Origin: Opitutaceae bacterium
Lineage (GTDB): Bacteria; Verrucomicrobiota; Verrucomicrobiia; Opitutales; Opitutaceae
Length of the DNA: 41,410 bases
Direction: 5' to 3'
NCBI GenBank assembly: GCA_028688225.1
Contig: JAQTYQ010000027.1
Location: 1-41,410 of the forward strand
The notes beneath the pieces are model-generated. The model had not been told where the DNA came from and did not search any database. It saw only the letters and a program-made list of their open reading frames with translations. A program made the position numbers and the translations under genes. This document shows positions 17,422 to 27,900 of this stretch, piece by piece (position 1 is the first letter of the stretch; every line of letters starts with the position of its first letter).

Positions 17422-18183
17422 ATGCGCCACTTCTTCACCATCCTCGGCCACGAAATCCGCATGCTGCTGGTCAATCCCAGCACCTACATCGCGGCCGTGC
17501 TCTTCCTGGCGATCATGGGCCTGATCTTCACCGGCCTGCTCGAGGTTTACAGCCAGGAGGCGCAGGAGGCGTCGCCCGCCTACGATTTCTTCCGGCTGTT
17601 CTGGCTGCCGGTGTTCATCATGGTGCCGCTCATGACGATGAAAAGCGTGTCCGAGGAGCGCCGCCTGGGGACGCTGGAGACCCTGCTCACGACGCCGGTT
17701 TCGACCACCGAGGTCGTGCTGGGCAAATACGGCGCCGTCTATTTTCTCTACCTGCTCTTCTGGGGCTCGACCGGCGGCCTGTTCTACATCCTGCACCGCT
17801 TCGCCACCGATGCGCGCCTGCTCGACCCCGGGACGCTGGTCGGCGGCTATCTCTATATCGCGGTGTCCGGCCTCTTCTACGTGGCGATCGGCGTGTTCGC
17901 GAGCGCCCTGGCCCGCAACCAGGCCGTGGCCGCGGTCCTGGCCCTGGCCCTGCTGTTCGCGCTGATCTTCGGCGTGCGCCTCGCGCTCGACGTCCAGCTC
18001 CTGCGGCTCGAGGCGTTCCGGACGGTGCACGCGGCTCTCGACTATGCGCAGGTGTTCCAGCACCTCAACGATTTCAGCCGCGGCATCATCGATACCCGGC
18101 ATCTCTTCTTCTACCTCACCGGCACCACGCTCACGCTTATCCTCACCATCCTGGGCGTCGAGGCCAAGCTGCTCCACCACTGA
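17422..18183 (+). CDS. GldF-like ABC-2 permease
   Basis: The 253-residue protein has about six membrane segments, starting with TYIAAVLFLAIMGLIFTGLL and including LFWLPVFIMVPLMTM, YLLFWGSTGGLFYIL, YIAVSGLFYVAIGVFASAL, VAAVLALALLFALIF and a final segment near the C-terminus. The stretch MKSVSEERRLGTLETLLTTPVS is characteristic of ABC-2 permeases of the GldF/NosY kind. It should form the membrane channel with the adjacent ATPase. The next gene starts 7 bp after its stop, so the two are almost surely co-transcribed. Confidence 0.9.
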   Translation: MRHFFTILGHEIRMLLVNPSTYIAAVLFLAIMGLIFTGLLEVYSQEAQEASPAYDFFRLFWLPVFIMVPLMTMKSVSEERRLGTLETLLTTPVSTTEVVLGKYGAVYFLYLLFWGSTGGLFYILHRFATDARLLDPGTLVGGYLYIAVSGLFYVAIGVFASALARNQAVAAVLALALLFALIFGVRLALDVQLLRLEAFRTVHAALDYAQVFQHLNDFSRGIIDTRHLFFYLTGTTLTLILTILGVEAKLLHH

Positions 18184-18190
18184 TCCCGCC

Positions 18191-19666
18191 ATGCTGCCGA
18201 TCGAGAGTTACCGCGCCGCCCGCTGGCTCCGGACCCTTAACCTGGTGCTGCAGGCCGCGCTTTTTCTCACGCTCTTCGGCGGGCTCAACTACCTCTCGAT
18301 CCACTACCACTGGCGCTACGACCTCAGCCAGCACCGCCGCTACTCGCTCTCGCCCGAGACCGTCTCCTACCTGCACGAGCTGAAGCGGCCCGTCCGCATC
18401 GTTGTCACCCTCACGCCCGACTCCGAGAATCCCGATGCCGCCCAGGCCTACCGCGACGTGCAGAACCTGCTGCGCGAGTACCTGTACGCCTCCCAGACCA
18501 GCGAGACCGGCCGCATCCGCGTGGAATACCTCGATGTCTTCCAGCGACGCCGCGAGGCCGAAGCGCTGGGTATCGAGCAGCCCGACGTCATCCTGCTGCT
18601 CTGCGGCGACAACCGCCGGGTCGTGCATTTCAACGAGCTCTATCTCCACAAGAACCGCCGCCGGGAGGCTTTTCAGGGCGAACAGGCCGTCACGGCCGCC
18701 ATTTTGGATGTGTCCAGCCCGGTGAAGAAAAAGATCTATTTCCTCGCCGGGCACGGCGAGATGGGTCTCGACGATGTCAGCCCCGCCCGCGGCCTCTCCG
18801 GGCTGCGCGACCAGTTGAGTCTGCGCAATTTCGACCTGGAAGGCCTCGACCTATCCCTGACCAAGCGCATTCCCGACGATGCCGATCTCATTTTCATTTG
18901 TTCACCCCAGGGACGGTTCCAGCCGTTCGAGGAGGAGCTGCTGCGCCAGTATCTTTCCGCGCATGCCGGCCGCATCATCCTCACGCTCGATCCGGCGCGC
19001 GAGTGCGGCCTCGACAACCTGTTCTACGACTGGGGGGTGCGTGTCGACGATGACGTCATCTACGACACCAATCCCGAGGTCATCACCGACAACAGCGAAC
19101 TCATCATCCGCGCCTTTGACGGGCAGCATCCCATCACCAAGGCCCTGATCGAAAATAAGCTGCCGCTGCGGATGAGTCCGCCGCGCTCCATCCGGCCCGA
19201 CCCCAGCCGGCCGCTCGATACGGCGCTCAAGGTCACCGTGCTGGCCACGTCCTCGCCAACGTCCTGGGGCGAATTCGGCTACCGCCTGAAGACCCAAGCG
19301 GCGATCGAGTTTACGGCCGGCGCCGACCTGCACGGTCCACTGGGCGTGATCGCCTCCTCCGAGCGGGTCACGGCCGGCACCCTGCCCTTCAGCGTGCCGG
19401 GGGGCCGCCTCGTGGTCATCGGCTTGGGCGACATTTTCTCCAACCGCCGGCTGGCCGACCAGGGCTGCCAGTGGTTGTGCATCAACGCCGTCAACTGGGC
19501 GGTGGACCGCGACACGCAGCTTCATATCCCGCCGCGTCCGATCGAGCGCTTCCAACTCTCCCTCTCGCAGGAGGAACTCGCCCAGCTCCGGCTGGGTCTC
19601 CTCTTCCTCCTGCCGGGTGCCGCCGCCCTCCTGGGCTTGATCGTCTACTGGACGCGGCGCCGTTGA
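18191..19666 (+). CDS. GldG-like auxiliary subunit of the ABC system
   Basis: The 491-residue protein has one N-terminal membrane segment (LNLVLQAALFLTLFGGLNYL, about 15-34), a large extracytoplasmic region, and a C-terminal membrane segment (LGLLFLLPGAAALLGLIVYW) ending in basic residues. The stretch YDLSQHRRYSLSPETVSYLHEL is a hallmark of GldG-type proteins, and KKKIYFLAGHGEMGLDD with later ILTLDPA match the ABC_transp_aux domain. Such proteins pair with GldF-type permeases. The large domain may bind the substrate or a partner in the envelope; this is inferred. The ATG at 18191 is chosen since it lies 7 bp after the permease stop and similarity begins at once. Confidence 0.88.
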   Translation: MLPIESYRAARWLRTLNLVLQAALFLTLFGGLNYLSIHYHWRYDLSQHRRYSLSPETVSYLHELKRPVRIVVTLTPDSENPDAAQAYRDVQNLLREYLYASQTSETGRIRVEYLDVFQRRREAEALGIEQPDVILLLCGDNRRVVHFNELYLHKNRRREAFQGEQAVTAAILDVSSPVKKKIYFLAGHGEMGLDDVSPARGLSGLRDQLSLRNFDLEGLDLSLTKRIPDDADLIFICSPQGRFQPFEEELLRQYLSAHAGRIILTLDPARECGLDNLFYDWGVRVDDDVIYDTNPEVITDNSELIIRAFDGQHPITKALIENKLPLRMSPPRSIRPDPSRPLDTALKVTVLATSSPTSWGEFGYRLKTQAAIEFTAGADLHGPLGVIASSERVTAGTLPFSVPGGRLVVIGLGDIFSNRRLADQGCQWLCINAVNWAVDRDTQLHIPPRPIERFQLSLSQEELAQLRLGLLFLLPGAAALLGLIVYWTRRR

Positions 19667-19789
19667 TCATCATGCCGCCGTCAGCAACCGGAACGCCGCC
19701 CGTGGAACATTCCGCCGCCCTCCCATCGGCGCGCGAGCGTCCGGTCCGTTCCTGATTCCTTCCGCCCCCGGTTTTCAACCCTTCCCGCC

Positions 19790-21838
19790 ATGCGCACCAA
19801 AGTCACGCTCGTCCTGCTGTTCCTCAATGTCGCGCTGTTCTTCTTTATCTTCACCTTCGTGCGCAAGTGGCAAACGGACGCCCTGTGGGAGGAGAGCCGG
19901 CGGCGCGTGCTCGGTCCCGAGGCCGCCACGATCCAGTCGCTCGAAATCGCCGGCGGCCGCCTGGCCGAGCCCGCCCACATCGCCAAGCGCGCCGACGGCT
20001 GGATGCTCACCAAACCGATCGAGTGGCCCGCCAATCCGCATGCCGTCAGCCGCATGCTCAACGAACTGATGTTCCTTGAGCATGAGACCAGCTTTCTGGT
20101 CAAGGATCTCTCCAAAAGCGGACTCACGCTGGCTGACTACGGCCTGGATAAGCCCCGGCTCACGCTGACGTTCACCGCCGGTCTGGACGGCGCGCCCCTC
20201 AAGACCGTCGCCCTCCGGGTCGGCGACACCACCAAGGTCGGCAACCGTCTGTATGTCCTTTCGCCCGACGGCGAGCGCATCCACGTCGTCGGCCGCGGCC
20301 TGATCGACAGCCTGGCGCTCACGCTCGACCAGCTCCGGGCCGACACGATTTTCAACATCCCCCTCTTCGAGGTGCGCTCGTTCAACCTGCAGACCGGCGC
20401 GCCCGCCAACCTGCGCATCCGCCTCCGTCGCGACGGTCCCCTCTGGTCGTTTGAAGCGCCCATCCTCACCCGCGCGGACCGGACCGAAGTCGAACTGGCG
20501 ATCAACGGCCTCAATGCCCTGCACACCCGGTCGTTCATCGATCCGGCCGCGGTCCCGCCTGACCAGACGGGTCTCACCAATCCCGCCTTCCGGCTCACGC
20601 TCGAAGGCAACGGCCGCCGGGAGACGCTGCTGCTCGGCAGCCCCGTCGTTCCGACGGGGACGGAAGCCAAACCGGCCAATGCCGGCGCCGGGGAGGCCGC
20701 GACGGAGACGGCTTCAAGTTTCTATGCCAAGATGGAGGACCGGGCGCCGATCTTCACCGTGGAGTTCCCGGCCGGTCTCTTCGCCATCCTGCGCAACGCC
20801 CAGGAACAACTCCGCGACAAGCATCTGCTCAGCTTTGACCCGCGCGCCCTCACCTCCCTCACGCTCACGGCCCCCAACCGCCCCGAGCTGACCCTGCAGC
20901 GGTTGGAGACCGGCCAGCAGCCGCTGGATACCGATCCCTGGCAGATCGTCGTCCGCGCCACCAACCAGGCACCCCAAATCCTTGCCGCCGACCGCATGCT
21001 CGTCCAGCGGATCATCCAGCAGCTCTATCTGCTGCAGGCGCAGCGATTCCTCCGGGATGCGCCGCAGGCCATCGAACTCGAAAACTGGGGTTTCAACCGC
21101 CCCGAGCGCGAGATCACGCTGAACTTCGCCGTCAAGGGCACGTTTGTGCCGGGCGGCTTTCCGACCGCCGCGATGCCCTCCTCGGTCACCCTGTTGCTCG
21201 GGGTCGCCAGCGAACGGGAAAACCGCGTCTACGCCAAGCTCGCGAGCGAGCCGTTCGTCTATCTGGTCGATCCGGAAATCCTGCGCGAGACGCCGGTCAC
21301 GGCGAATTACTATCGCGACCGGCTCCTGCGCGAGTTGCCGGCCGGGGCGCGGGTCATCGGCCTGACCCTCACCGACATCGCGGCGAAGACCGCACTGTTC
21401 TCCCGCCAGCTGAAGGACGAGGAGACCTGGAGCCAGGCGCTTGCCGCGGAGCCCGAGGCGAGGCGGGCCGCCCTGCTCGCGCTGCTGGAACAACTGCGCA
21501 GCCTGCGGGCGAAAAACTTCGTGCTCGATTCCTTCCCGCCGTCGGTCGAGGTCGCCGGGGAGCTCCGGCCCTGGAAATACTCGCTCGAGGCCACGCTGGC
21601 ACTGGTCGGCGGCGCCGGCGCCCAGACGGCCACCAGCACCCTGTTCTTCATCGAACGCACGGGCGGAGGCACGCAGCTGGCCGGCTCCCAGGAATTCAAT
21701 GCCGTGTTCGAGGCGGACCAGAAACTGATCGACGCGCTTTTCACCCTCACGTCCGGCCTCCAGGATCCCGGCCCGCCGGCATCGGCGCCGGCGGCAACAC
21801 CGGCGGCGGAATCCCAGCCCACGGCGGCCGGCTCCTAG
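19790..21838 (+). CDS. DUF4340-domain envelope protein
   Basis: The 682-residue protein has a membrane anchor at residues 5-24 (VTLVLLFLNVALFFFIFTFV) and a long extracytoplasmic part. Two regions fit DUF4340: about 45-230, with the pattern WMLTKPIEWPANPHAVSRML followed by YGLDKPRLTLTF, and about 395-520, with MLVQRIIQQLYLLQAQRF and WGFNRPEREITLNF. DUF4340 genes typically follow GldG-like genes, and this order is kept here, so it probably works with the ABC system on the outer face of the inner membrane. Its function is not known. The C-terminal 30 residues are Pro/Ala-rich. The gap to the GldG-like gene is 123 bp. Confidence 0.85.
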   Translation: MRTKVTLVLLFLNVALFFFIFTFVRKWQTDALWEESRRRVLGPEAATIQSLEIAGGRLAEPAHIAKRADGWMLTKPIEWPANPHAVSRMLNELMFLEHETSFLVKDLSKSGLTLADYGLDKPRLTLTFTAGLDGAPLKTVALRVGDTTKVGNRLYVLSPDGERIHVVGRGLIDSLALTLDQLRADTIFNIPLFEVRSFNLQTGAPANLRIRLRRDGPLWSFEAPILTRADRTEVELAINGLNALHTRSFIDPAAVPPDQTGLTNPAFRLTLEGNGRRETLLLGSPVVPTGTEAKPANAGAGEAATETASSFYAKMEDRAPIFTVEFPAGLFAILRNAQEQLRDKHLLSFDPRALTSLTLTAPNRPELTLQRLETGQQPLDTDPWQIVVRATNQAPQILAADRMLVQRIIQQLYLLQAQRFLRDAPQAIELENWGFNRPEREITLNFAVKGTFVPGGFPTAAMPSSVTLLLGVASERENRVYAKLASEPFVYLVDPEILRETPVTANYYRDRLLRELPAGARVIGLTLTDIAAKTALFSRQLKDEETWSQALAAEPEARRAALLALLEQLRSLRAKNFVLDSFPPSVEVAGELRPWKYSLEATLALVGGAGAQTATSTLFFIERTGGGTQLAGSQEFNAVFEADQKLIDALFTLTSGLQDPGPPASAPAATPAAESQPTAAGS

Positions 21839-21902
21839 CCCATGCGCCCCGCCTCCATCGCGGAACCGGACTGATGCGCTTCCCACCCAGCGGCCCCGGC
21901 TC

Positions 21903-24728
21903 ATGAATCTCAAGCGGCCCACCGTGTTCGCGCTGCGCTGGTGCGGTTCGTGCGTTCTGCTCACCGCCTGCTGGGCGGTCTGGCTGGCCCTGTCCGCCCT
22001 GCTGGCCGTGCAGATCTGGATCGCCACCCACCGCGAGCTGGCCCTGCCCGCCTTTGCCCTGCGGGCCCTCGAGGACCGGCTGGGGGCTTCGCAGGTCACG
22101 GCCCGCTTTGGCCGCGCGGTGTTCGACCCCACCGGCCGCGTCGTGATCGGGGACGTGCAGCTTTTCTCCTCCAATCTCCCGACGCCGCTGGTGACCATCC
22201 GCGCCGCCTACGCCCGCCTTGATTTCTGGGCCCTGCTCGTCGGCGAGTTCCGCCTGCATGAACTCCGGCTCACCGGCGTCGACCTGCATCTGCCGGCCAT
22301 GCTGTCGCCCTCGGGTACGGATGAGGCCGTGGTGAGCGATCTGGATGGCGTGTTCCATCCGGCGCGATCCGATTACGGCATCGATCTGTGCACCGGCCGC
22401 GTCGCCGGGCTCGCCGTCAGCAGCCGGGGCACGTTTCACCTGCCGGCGGCAGTCCCTCCGCGCGCCGGTTCGCTGCCGATGCTCGATCTGCTGTTCCAGC
22501 GTTACCTCACCACCGGCCGCAAGCTCGCCGCGTTGCGCCCCTGGTTCGATGCCCTGGAGGATGCGCGCCTGCAGCTGGTGCTTACGCCGTCGGAGGACCG
22601 CGGCGCCCTGGTGGGCGCCGATTTTTTCGCCCGCGCCTTCCATCCGGCGGCGCCCTGCACGGTGGCCGCCGGGCGCATCCATGCGGTTTTTCCCCTGCTG
22701 GGCGGGACTCCTGCCCCCGTCCAGGCGCGATTCGAAGCGGAGCGGGTGGAATGGAACGACCAGGCGCGGGCCGACCGGTTGCGCGTCGACCTGGCCGGTA
22801 TGCTGGCGCCGGATCATTTTGTTTTCACGCCGCAAACCGCCCGCGTGACCGCGGCCCGGGGCGAGCTGCTGTCCAGCAGAATGCCGGCCGTCCCCTTCGA
22901 AGCCCTCTGCCTCGCGGCAACGCTGGAGCGATTTCCGCGCCTGCAGGGGAACCTGTCCGCCCGGGTCGGCGGTTCCGCCGTGACGGCTCGCGGCGAGGTG
23001 AACGTCCAGGCGGGCGAGGGGGCGCTCGAACTGGCCGGTTCGCTCACCCCGGCTCTGCTCGATCTCGCCCGGGACAGATCCGGCCTGGCGGCGCTCAGGT
23101 GGGTGGAATTGAGCGAGCCGGCGGCGGTTCACGCAAAAGTCGAGCTGGCGCCGGGCTGGAAGCCCGTCCGCGCCGAGGCCGATGTCTCCGTCCGCCAGGT
23201 CACGGCGCACGAGGTGCGGCTCGACGCCGCCGGCGGGCACGTGACGTATGCCGGCCACGATTTGCGTGTCACAGAGCTGCTGCTGCTCCAGGGGGCCAAC
23301 GAGGCGCGCGGCTCCTACACGATGGACACCGCCACGCGCAACTACCGTTTCCTCCTGCAGGGCCGGCTGCGTCCGCCCGACATCGCCGGGTGGTTCAAGG
23401 CGTGGTGGCCGCGGTTCTGGAGCCGTTTCGATTTCACCGCCGCCCCGCCCTCCGCCGATGTCGACGTGACCGGACGCTGGGGCGCGCCACCGCTCACCAC
23501 GGTCTTCTGCCAGGTCGATGCCGCCCACCCGGCCATTCGCGGCGTGCCGTTCGACCGGGCGCGCACGACGCTTTTCTTCCAGGCCAATGAGTATCACGTG
23601 TTCGCGTTCGCCGCCGAGCAGGCCGGACACTCCGCCCGTGGCTCCTTCACGCTGGAAGTCGACCGCCCGCATGCGACCTATCGCACGCTGGATTTCGACG
23701 TGGTTTCCGGCCTGGATCCCGCCGAATGCGCCCGGCTCTATGGCCCGGCGGGCACGGCGCTCGCAGCGCCCTACCGGTTTGACAAGCCCCCGGCGGTGCA
23801 TGCGGTCGGGCACCTCAAAGGTCCGGCGGCTCCCGGCGGACCCCATGCGCGGGTGAACGCCACGCTCGAATCCCACGACCGTTCTGTTTTCCACGGTCTG
23901 CCGCTGGAGGGCGTGAAATTCACTGCCGATTATGACGACGGTTCCCTGGACTTGCGCCAGGTCCAGGTGAGCTTCGCGGGCGGCACCGCCAGCGGCCAGG
24001 CCCGGCTCGACGGCCCCCCCGAGGCCCGCGTCCTCGCTTTCGATGCGATGCTCAACGGAGCGGATCTCGCGCGGATCGTGGGTGCGGTCGACGAGTTCCG
24101 TACCGCCGGCAAGCCGCCGGCCGCCGAACGCCCCCAGAGCCGTTTCCTTGGCCACGCCGTCGGCGGCCGGCTCGATGCCGCGCTCACGGCCGAGGGGCGC
24201 TACGGGCAGCCGTATAGTTTCCACGGGAACGGCAACTTCGCCCTCGCCAGCCGGGACCTGGGCGAAATCCATCTGCTCGGACTGCTGTCCGAGCTGCTCA
24301 GCAAGACCCTGCTCAATTTTACCTCGCTGCGGCTCGATACGGCCCGCGGCAACTTCAAACTCGAGGGCAACAAACTGGCCTTTCCCCAGGTCAAGCTTAC
24401 CGGCCCGACCGCGGCCATTGACGCGCGGGGCGACTATCTGCTCGACGCCAGGACGCTCGATTTCAACGCCAAAGTCTTTCCGTTGCAGGAAAGCGGATTC
24501 GTGCTCACCGATGCGTTGGGCGTCCTGCTGACGCCGCTGTCCAGCGTGCTCGAACTCAAGCTCACCGGGCCGCTCGAAAAACCGTCCTGGGCGTTTCTCT
24601 TCGGACCGACGAACCTCCTGCGCGCGCTGACCAAGCCGCCCGGCGGAGCGCAGCCGGCAGCGCCGGCGCCCGGCCCCTCCGCAAAGGAGCCGCCGGAAAA
24701 CTCTTCCCCACCGGAGCCCCAGCCGTGA
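21903..24728 (+). CDS. AsmA-like envelope protein
   Basis: This 941-residue protein has one N-terminal membrane segment (about 13-38, rich in Leu, Ala and Trp) and a very long periplasmic part of repeating beta strands. The last 250 residues have the AsmA C-terminal pattern, including FHGNGNFALASRDLGEIHLL, LLSELLSKTLLNFTSLRLDT, NKLAFPQVKLTGPTAAIDARG and LLTPLSSVLELKLTGPLEKP. AsmA-type proteins (YhdP, TamB and others) are thought to form hydrophobic bridges that move lipids between membranes. The tail (about 905-941) is Pro/Ala-rich. Being 64 bp after the DUF4340 gene, it looks like the last member of the same operon. The joint role is an inference. Confidence 0.78.
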   Translation: MNLKRPTVFALRWCGSCVLLTACWAVWLALSALLAVQIWIATHRELALPAFALRALEDRLGASQVTARFGRAVFDPTGRVVIGDVQLFSSNLPTPLVTIRAAYARLDFWALLVGEFRLHELRLTGVDLHLPAMLSPSGTDEAVVSDLDGVFHPARSDYGIDLCTGRVAGLAVSSRGTFHLPAAVPPRAGSLPMLDLLFQRYLTTGRKLAALRPWFDALEDARLQLVLTPSEDRGALVGADFFARAFHPAAPCTVAAGRIHAVFPLLGGTPAPVQARFEAERVEWNDQARADRLRVDLAGMLAPDHFVFTPQTARVTAARGELLSSRMPAVPFEALCLAATLERFPRLQGNLSARVGGSAVTARGEVNVQAGEGALELAGSLTPALLDLARDRSGLAALRWVELSEPAAVHAKVELAPGWKPVRAEADVSVRQVTAHEVRLDAAGGHVTYAGHDLRVTELLLLQGANEARGSYTMDTATRNYRFLLQGRLRPPDIAGWFKAWWPRFWSRFDFTAAPPSADVDVTGRWGAPPLTTVFCQVDAAHPAIRGVPFDRARTTLFFQANEYHVFAFAAEQAGHSARGSFTLEVDRPHATYRTLDFDVVSGLDPAECARLYGPAGTALAAPYRFDKPPAVHAVGHLKGPAAPGGPHARVNATLESHDRSVFHGLPLEGVKFTADYDDGSLDLRQVQVSFAGGTASGQARLDGPPEARVLAFDAMLNGADLARIVGAVDEFRTAGKPPAAERPQSRFLGHAVGGRLDAALTAEGRYGQPYSFHGNGNFALASRDLGEIHLLGLLSELLSKTLLNFTSLRLDTARGNFKLEGNKLAFPQVKLTGPTAAIDARGDYLLDARTLDFNAKVFPLQESGFVLTDALGVLLTPLSSVLELKLTGPLEKPSWAFLFGPTNLLRALTKPPGGAQPAAPAPGPSAKEPPENSSPPEPQP

Positions 24729-24976
24729 GTCCCGGAGACCGATCGCCTCCCTGCGGCTCCAGCACCGGCGTGGCGGATACTTGAGCGCACCGTCGCGCAG
24801 GCGCAGCGGGGGTTCTTTGACCGGCATTCGCAGGGCGAGACGCGATAAAGCAGGGATAATCCACTCCACCCATTCGGTCCTGGCTGCAGCGCGCAGGATA
24901 TATTTATGTGCATGACTACGGCCAGAAACACGTTGCGCCAGGATGCGAGCGCGCCTAGCTAGGTCCTGCTTTGGCA

Positions 24977-27900
24977 ATGGCCCGCCGTATCCCCATCCCT
25001 GGCGACAGGCTCACCCGTGCATCAATGTTCGGCGCCGCGGTGCTTGTCCTGATCGGGGCGCTGGTGCTGACAGGCTGGGCGCAGCGGATCGACCTGCTGA
25101 TGCAGTTCCAGCCGGGCTATATGCCGATCTCTCCCAATCTGGCGCTCAGCCTCGTGGTGCTCGGGATCGTGCTGCTGGTGCTGGAATGGCGGATCAACCG
25201 TGCCGTCTGGCTGGCCGCGCTGCCGGCGCTCATCGGGGGGCTCACCTTGGCGCAATATGCGTCCGGCTGGAATCTGCACATCGACGAATTCCTTCTGCCG
25301 GCCCGCGTTCTCGCTGACCCGGCCGCCGCCGGCCGCCTGTCCCGCCTGACCGCGCTTTCCCTCCTCGGCTCCAGCCTGTGCCTGCTCTGGCTCGACGTGC
25401 CGTTGGGAACGCGATACCGGCCGCTGGGCATCGCCCTAACCTCGTCGCTGATCATCTCCATCGGGCTGGCGCCGCTGCTCGGACGGTTGTTGGGACTGTC
25501 GGAAGTCACCGCCTGGAATCAGGTCCTCCGCCCTTCTCCGTTCAGCGCCCTGTGCCTCGTCCTGCTCGGACACTTGCTGCTGAGCCGGGTCTGGCGCGAC
25601 GATCCAGCCCGGGCCTCCGGCCCACCCAACTGGCTGCCGGTACCCATAATCGCGACGGGCATCACGCTCACCCTGTTATTTACGGCGGCCCTGCGCGACC
25701 GGGAGCTGGGTTTTGTCCGCTCGACCACGCAGCTGACCATCGACAACACCGCCACCGTGCTCAACTACGAGCTGGATAATGAAGCCAAGGCACTCCAGCG
25801 GATGGCGGCGCGCTGGACGCAATCCGACCGGCTCACCCCTGCCCTGCGCGACCAGGATGGTGAAGCCTACCAGCAGGATTTCCCCGCCCTGCGGTCGCTC
25901 GTCTGGGTCGACGAAACCCGGCACACCCGCTGGATTTATCCGGAGCAAGGCAATGAGCACTTCCTGGAATACGACCATGGTCAGGACCCGTTGCATCGCG
26001 CCCTGATCGAGCAGGTGCTCGGCGCCGGCCGGCTGGCGTTCTCCCCTCTCATCCCGCTGCCGATGGGCGGTCAGGGATTCCTGATCTGTGCGTCCCTGCC
26101 CGCGACCGACGGGGTCAGGACGGAGGTGCTGCTGGGGGAATTCTCTTATCCCGTCCTGCTTGAAGCCGTCGAAAAACGCCTGCATCTTTCCACCTTCTAC
26201 GCGGTGACGATCGCGGTTGACGGCCGGCCGGTGTTCGAGCGATCGCCACCCGATCCCGTCCGGGAAAACCTGCGCGAAGAATCGACCTTCAATCTTTTCA
26301 ACCAACGCATCCGCATCGGCCTCGCCCCCTCCGAAGCCGCGCTCCGGCGCAGCCGCCATCTGTTCCCCGAGCTGGTCACCGGCCTCGGGCTCGGCCTGAG
26401 CCTGCTGCTGGGCATTGTCGCCCATCTGGGGCGCACGGCCCATGCGCGCCACCGCGCCGCCAAGGAGGCCAACAAGCGGCTGGTGGCGGAGAACGAGGAG
26501 CGCCGCCGCGCCGAACTGGCGCTGCGCGCCAGCCAGGCCGCCGCGCGCAAACTCTCGCTGGTCGCCAGCAGCACCGACAACCTCGTGGCCATCACCGGCC
26601 CCGCCGGCCGCCTTGAATGGATCAACGACAGCTTCGCCCGGCAGCTCGGTTTCAGCCTCTCCGAGGTGATCGGCCGCCACCTCACGCAACTGCTGGTCAG
26701 CCCTGACACCGACTCCGCCCTGGTCGTCCGCCTGCGCGATGCCTTGCAGCAGGGCGCGCCGTTCAATTCGGACCTGCTCTGTCACGCCCGCGCCGGCCGG
26801 CGCTATCACCTGCACCTGGACCTGCAACCCGTCCGCAGCGACACCGGCGCCATGGAGAACTTCATCGCGATCCTCACCGACGTCACCGCGCGCGTGGAGA
26901 CCGAAAACCACCTGCGTCGCGCCAAGGAGGAGGCCGACGCCATGTCGCGGGCCAAGTCGGAGTTTCTCGCCTCGATGAGCCACGAGATCCGCACGCCGAT
27001 GAACGGCGTGCTGGGCATGACGGGCCTGCTCCTCGAAACTCCGCTGAACGGCGAACAGCGCGACTGCGTGAACACCATCCAAGCCAGCGGCGAGGCGCTG
27101 CTATCCATCATCAACGACATTCTCGACTTCTCGAAGATCGAGGCCGGAAAGATGGAGCTGGAGCAGCATCCTTTCGAGCTGGCCGCCTGCCTTGAGGAGG
27201 CGCTCAACCGGTTCGCCGTGCAGGCGGCGGCGAAGCACATCGCCCTCGCCTACTTCATCGACCCGGGCGTGCCGGCCTGGATTGTGGGCGATGTCACCCG
27301 CCTGCGGCAGGTCATCGTCAACCTCCTCAACAATGCCATCAAATTCACCCCCCACGGCCACGTCTCCGTCGAGGCGCGGCGGGCGGAGGCACCGGCGCCC
27401 CGCGGCGGATCGAGCGCCGGATTGGCCGCCAGCGAACCCTGCCTCCTCGAGATCGCGGTGCGGGACACCGGCATCGGCATCCCCTCCGAAAAACAGAACC
27501 TGCTTTTCCGGCCGTTTTCGCAGGTCGACTCCTCCTCCACGCGCAAATACGGTGGCACCGGCCTCGGCCTCGTCATCTGTGAACGGCTGTGCAGTCTCAT
27601 GGGTGGTGCGATTAGTGTCGAGAGCGAGCCGGACCACGGCTCGGTGTTCACCTGCACGGTTCCCGTGCAGCCCATCTCCCCTTCCAGCCGGCCGCCGTCC
27701 GAAATGATTCCCGCGACGCTGAAGGGAAGCCGGGTGCTGGCGGTCGACGGACACGCCGCCAACCGCCGCTTTCTCTCGCTCATCCTCGAAGAAGCCGGAC
27801 TCGCCTGCCAGGTGGTGGAATCGGCGCAGGCGGCGCTCGCCGCGGCGGCGCGCATGCCGGCGCCGGCCTTGCTCATCACGGATCAGTTGCTGCCGGATGG

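Noticed and set aside
16336..21838. Gliding motility operon
   Set aside because: GldAFG-like sets are common in non-gliding bacteria, and no other gliding or type 9 secretion genes are in the window.
24954..24963. Palindrome CCTAGCTAGG before the hybrid kinase gene
   Set aside because: Only 10 bp, with no second copy or further structure; too short to support a site.
21747..24977. A 1076-codon open frame on the minus strand
   Set aside because: It mirrors the AsmA-like gene and has the Arg/Gly/Ala-rich composition of an antisense frame, with no domain.
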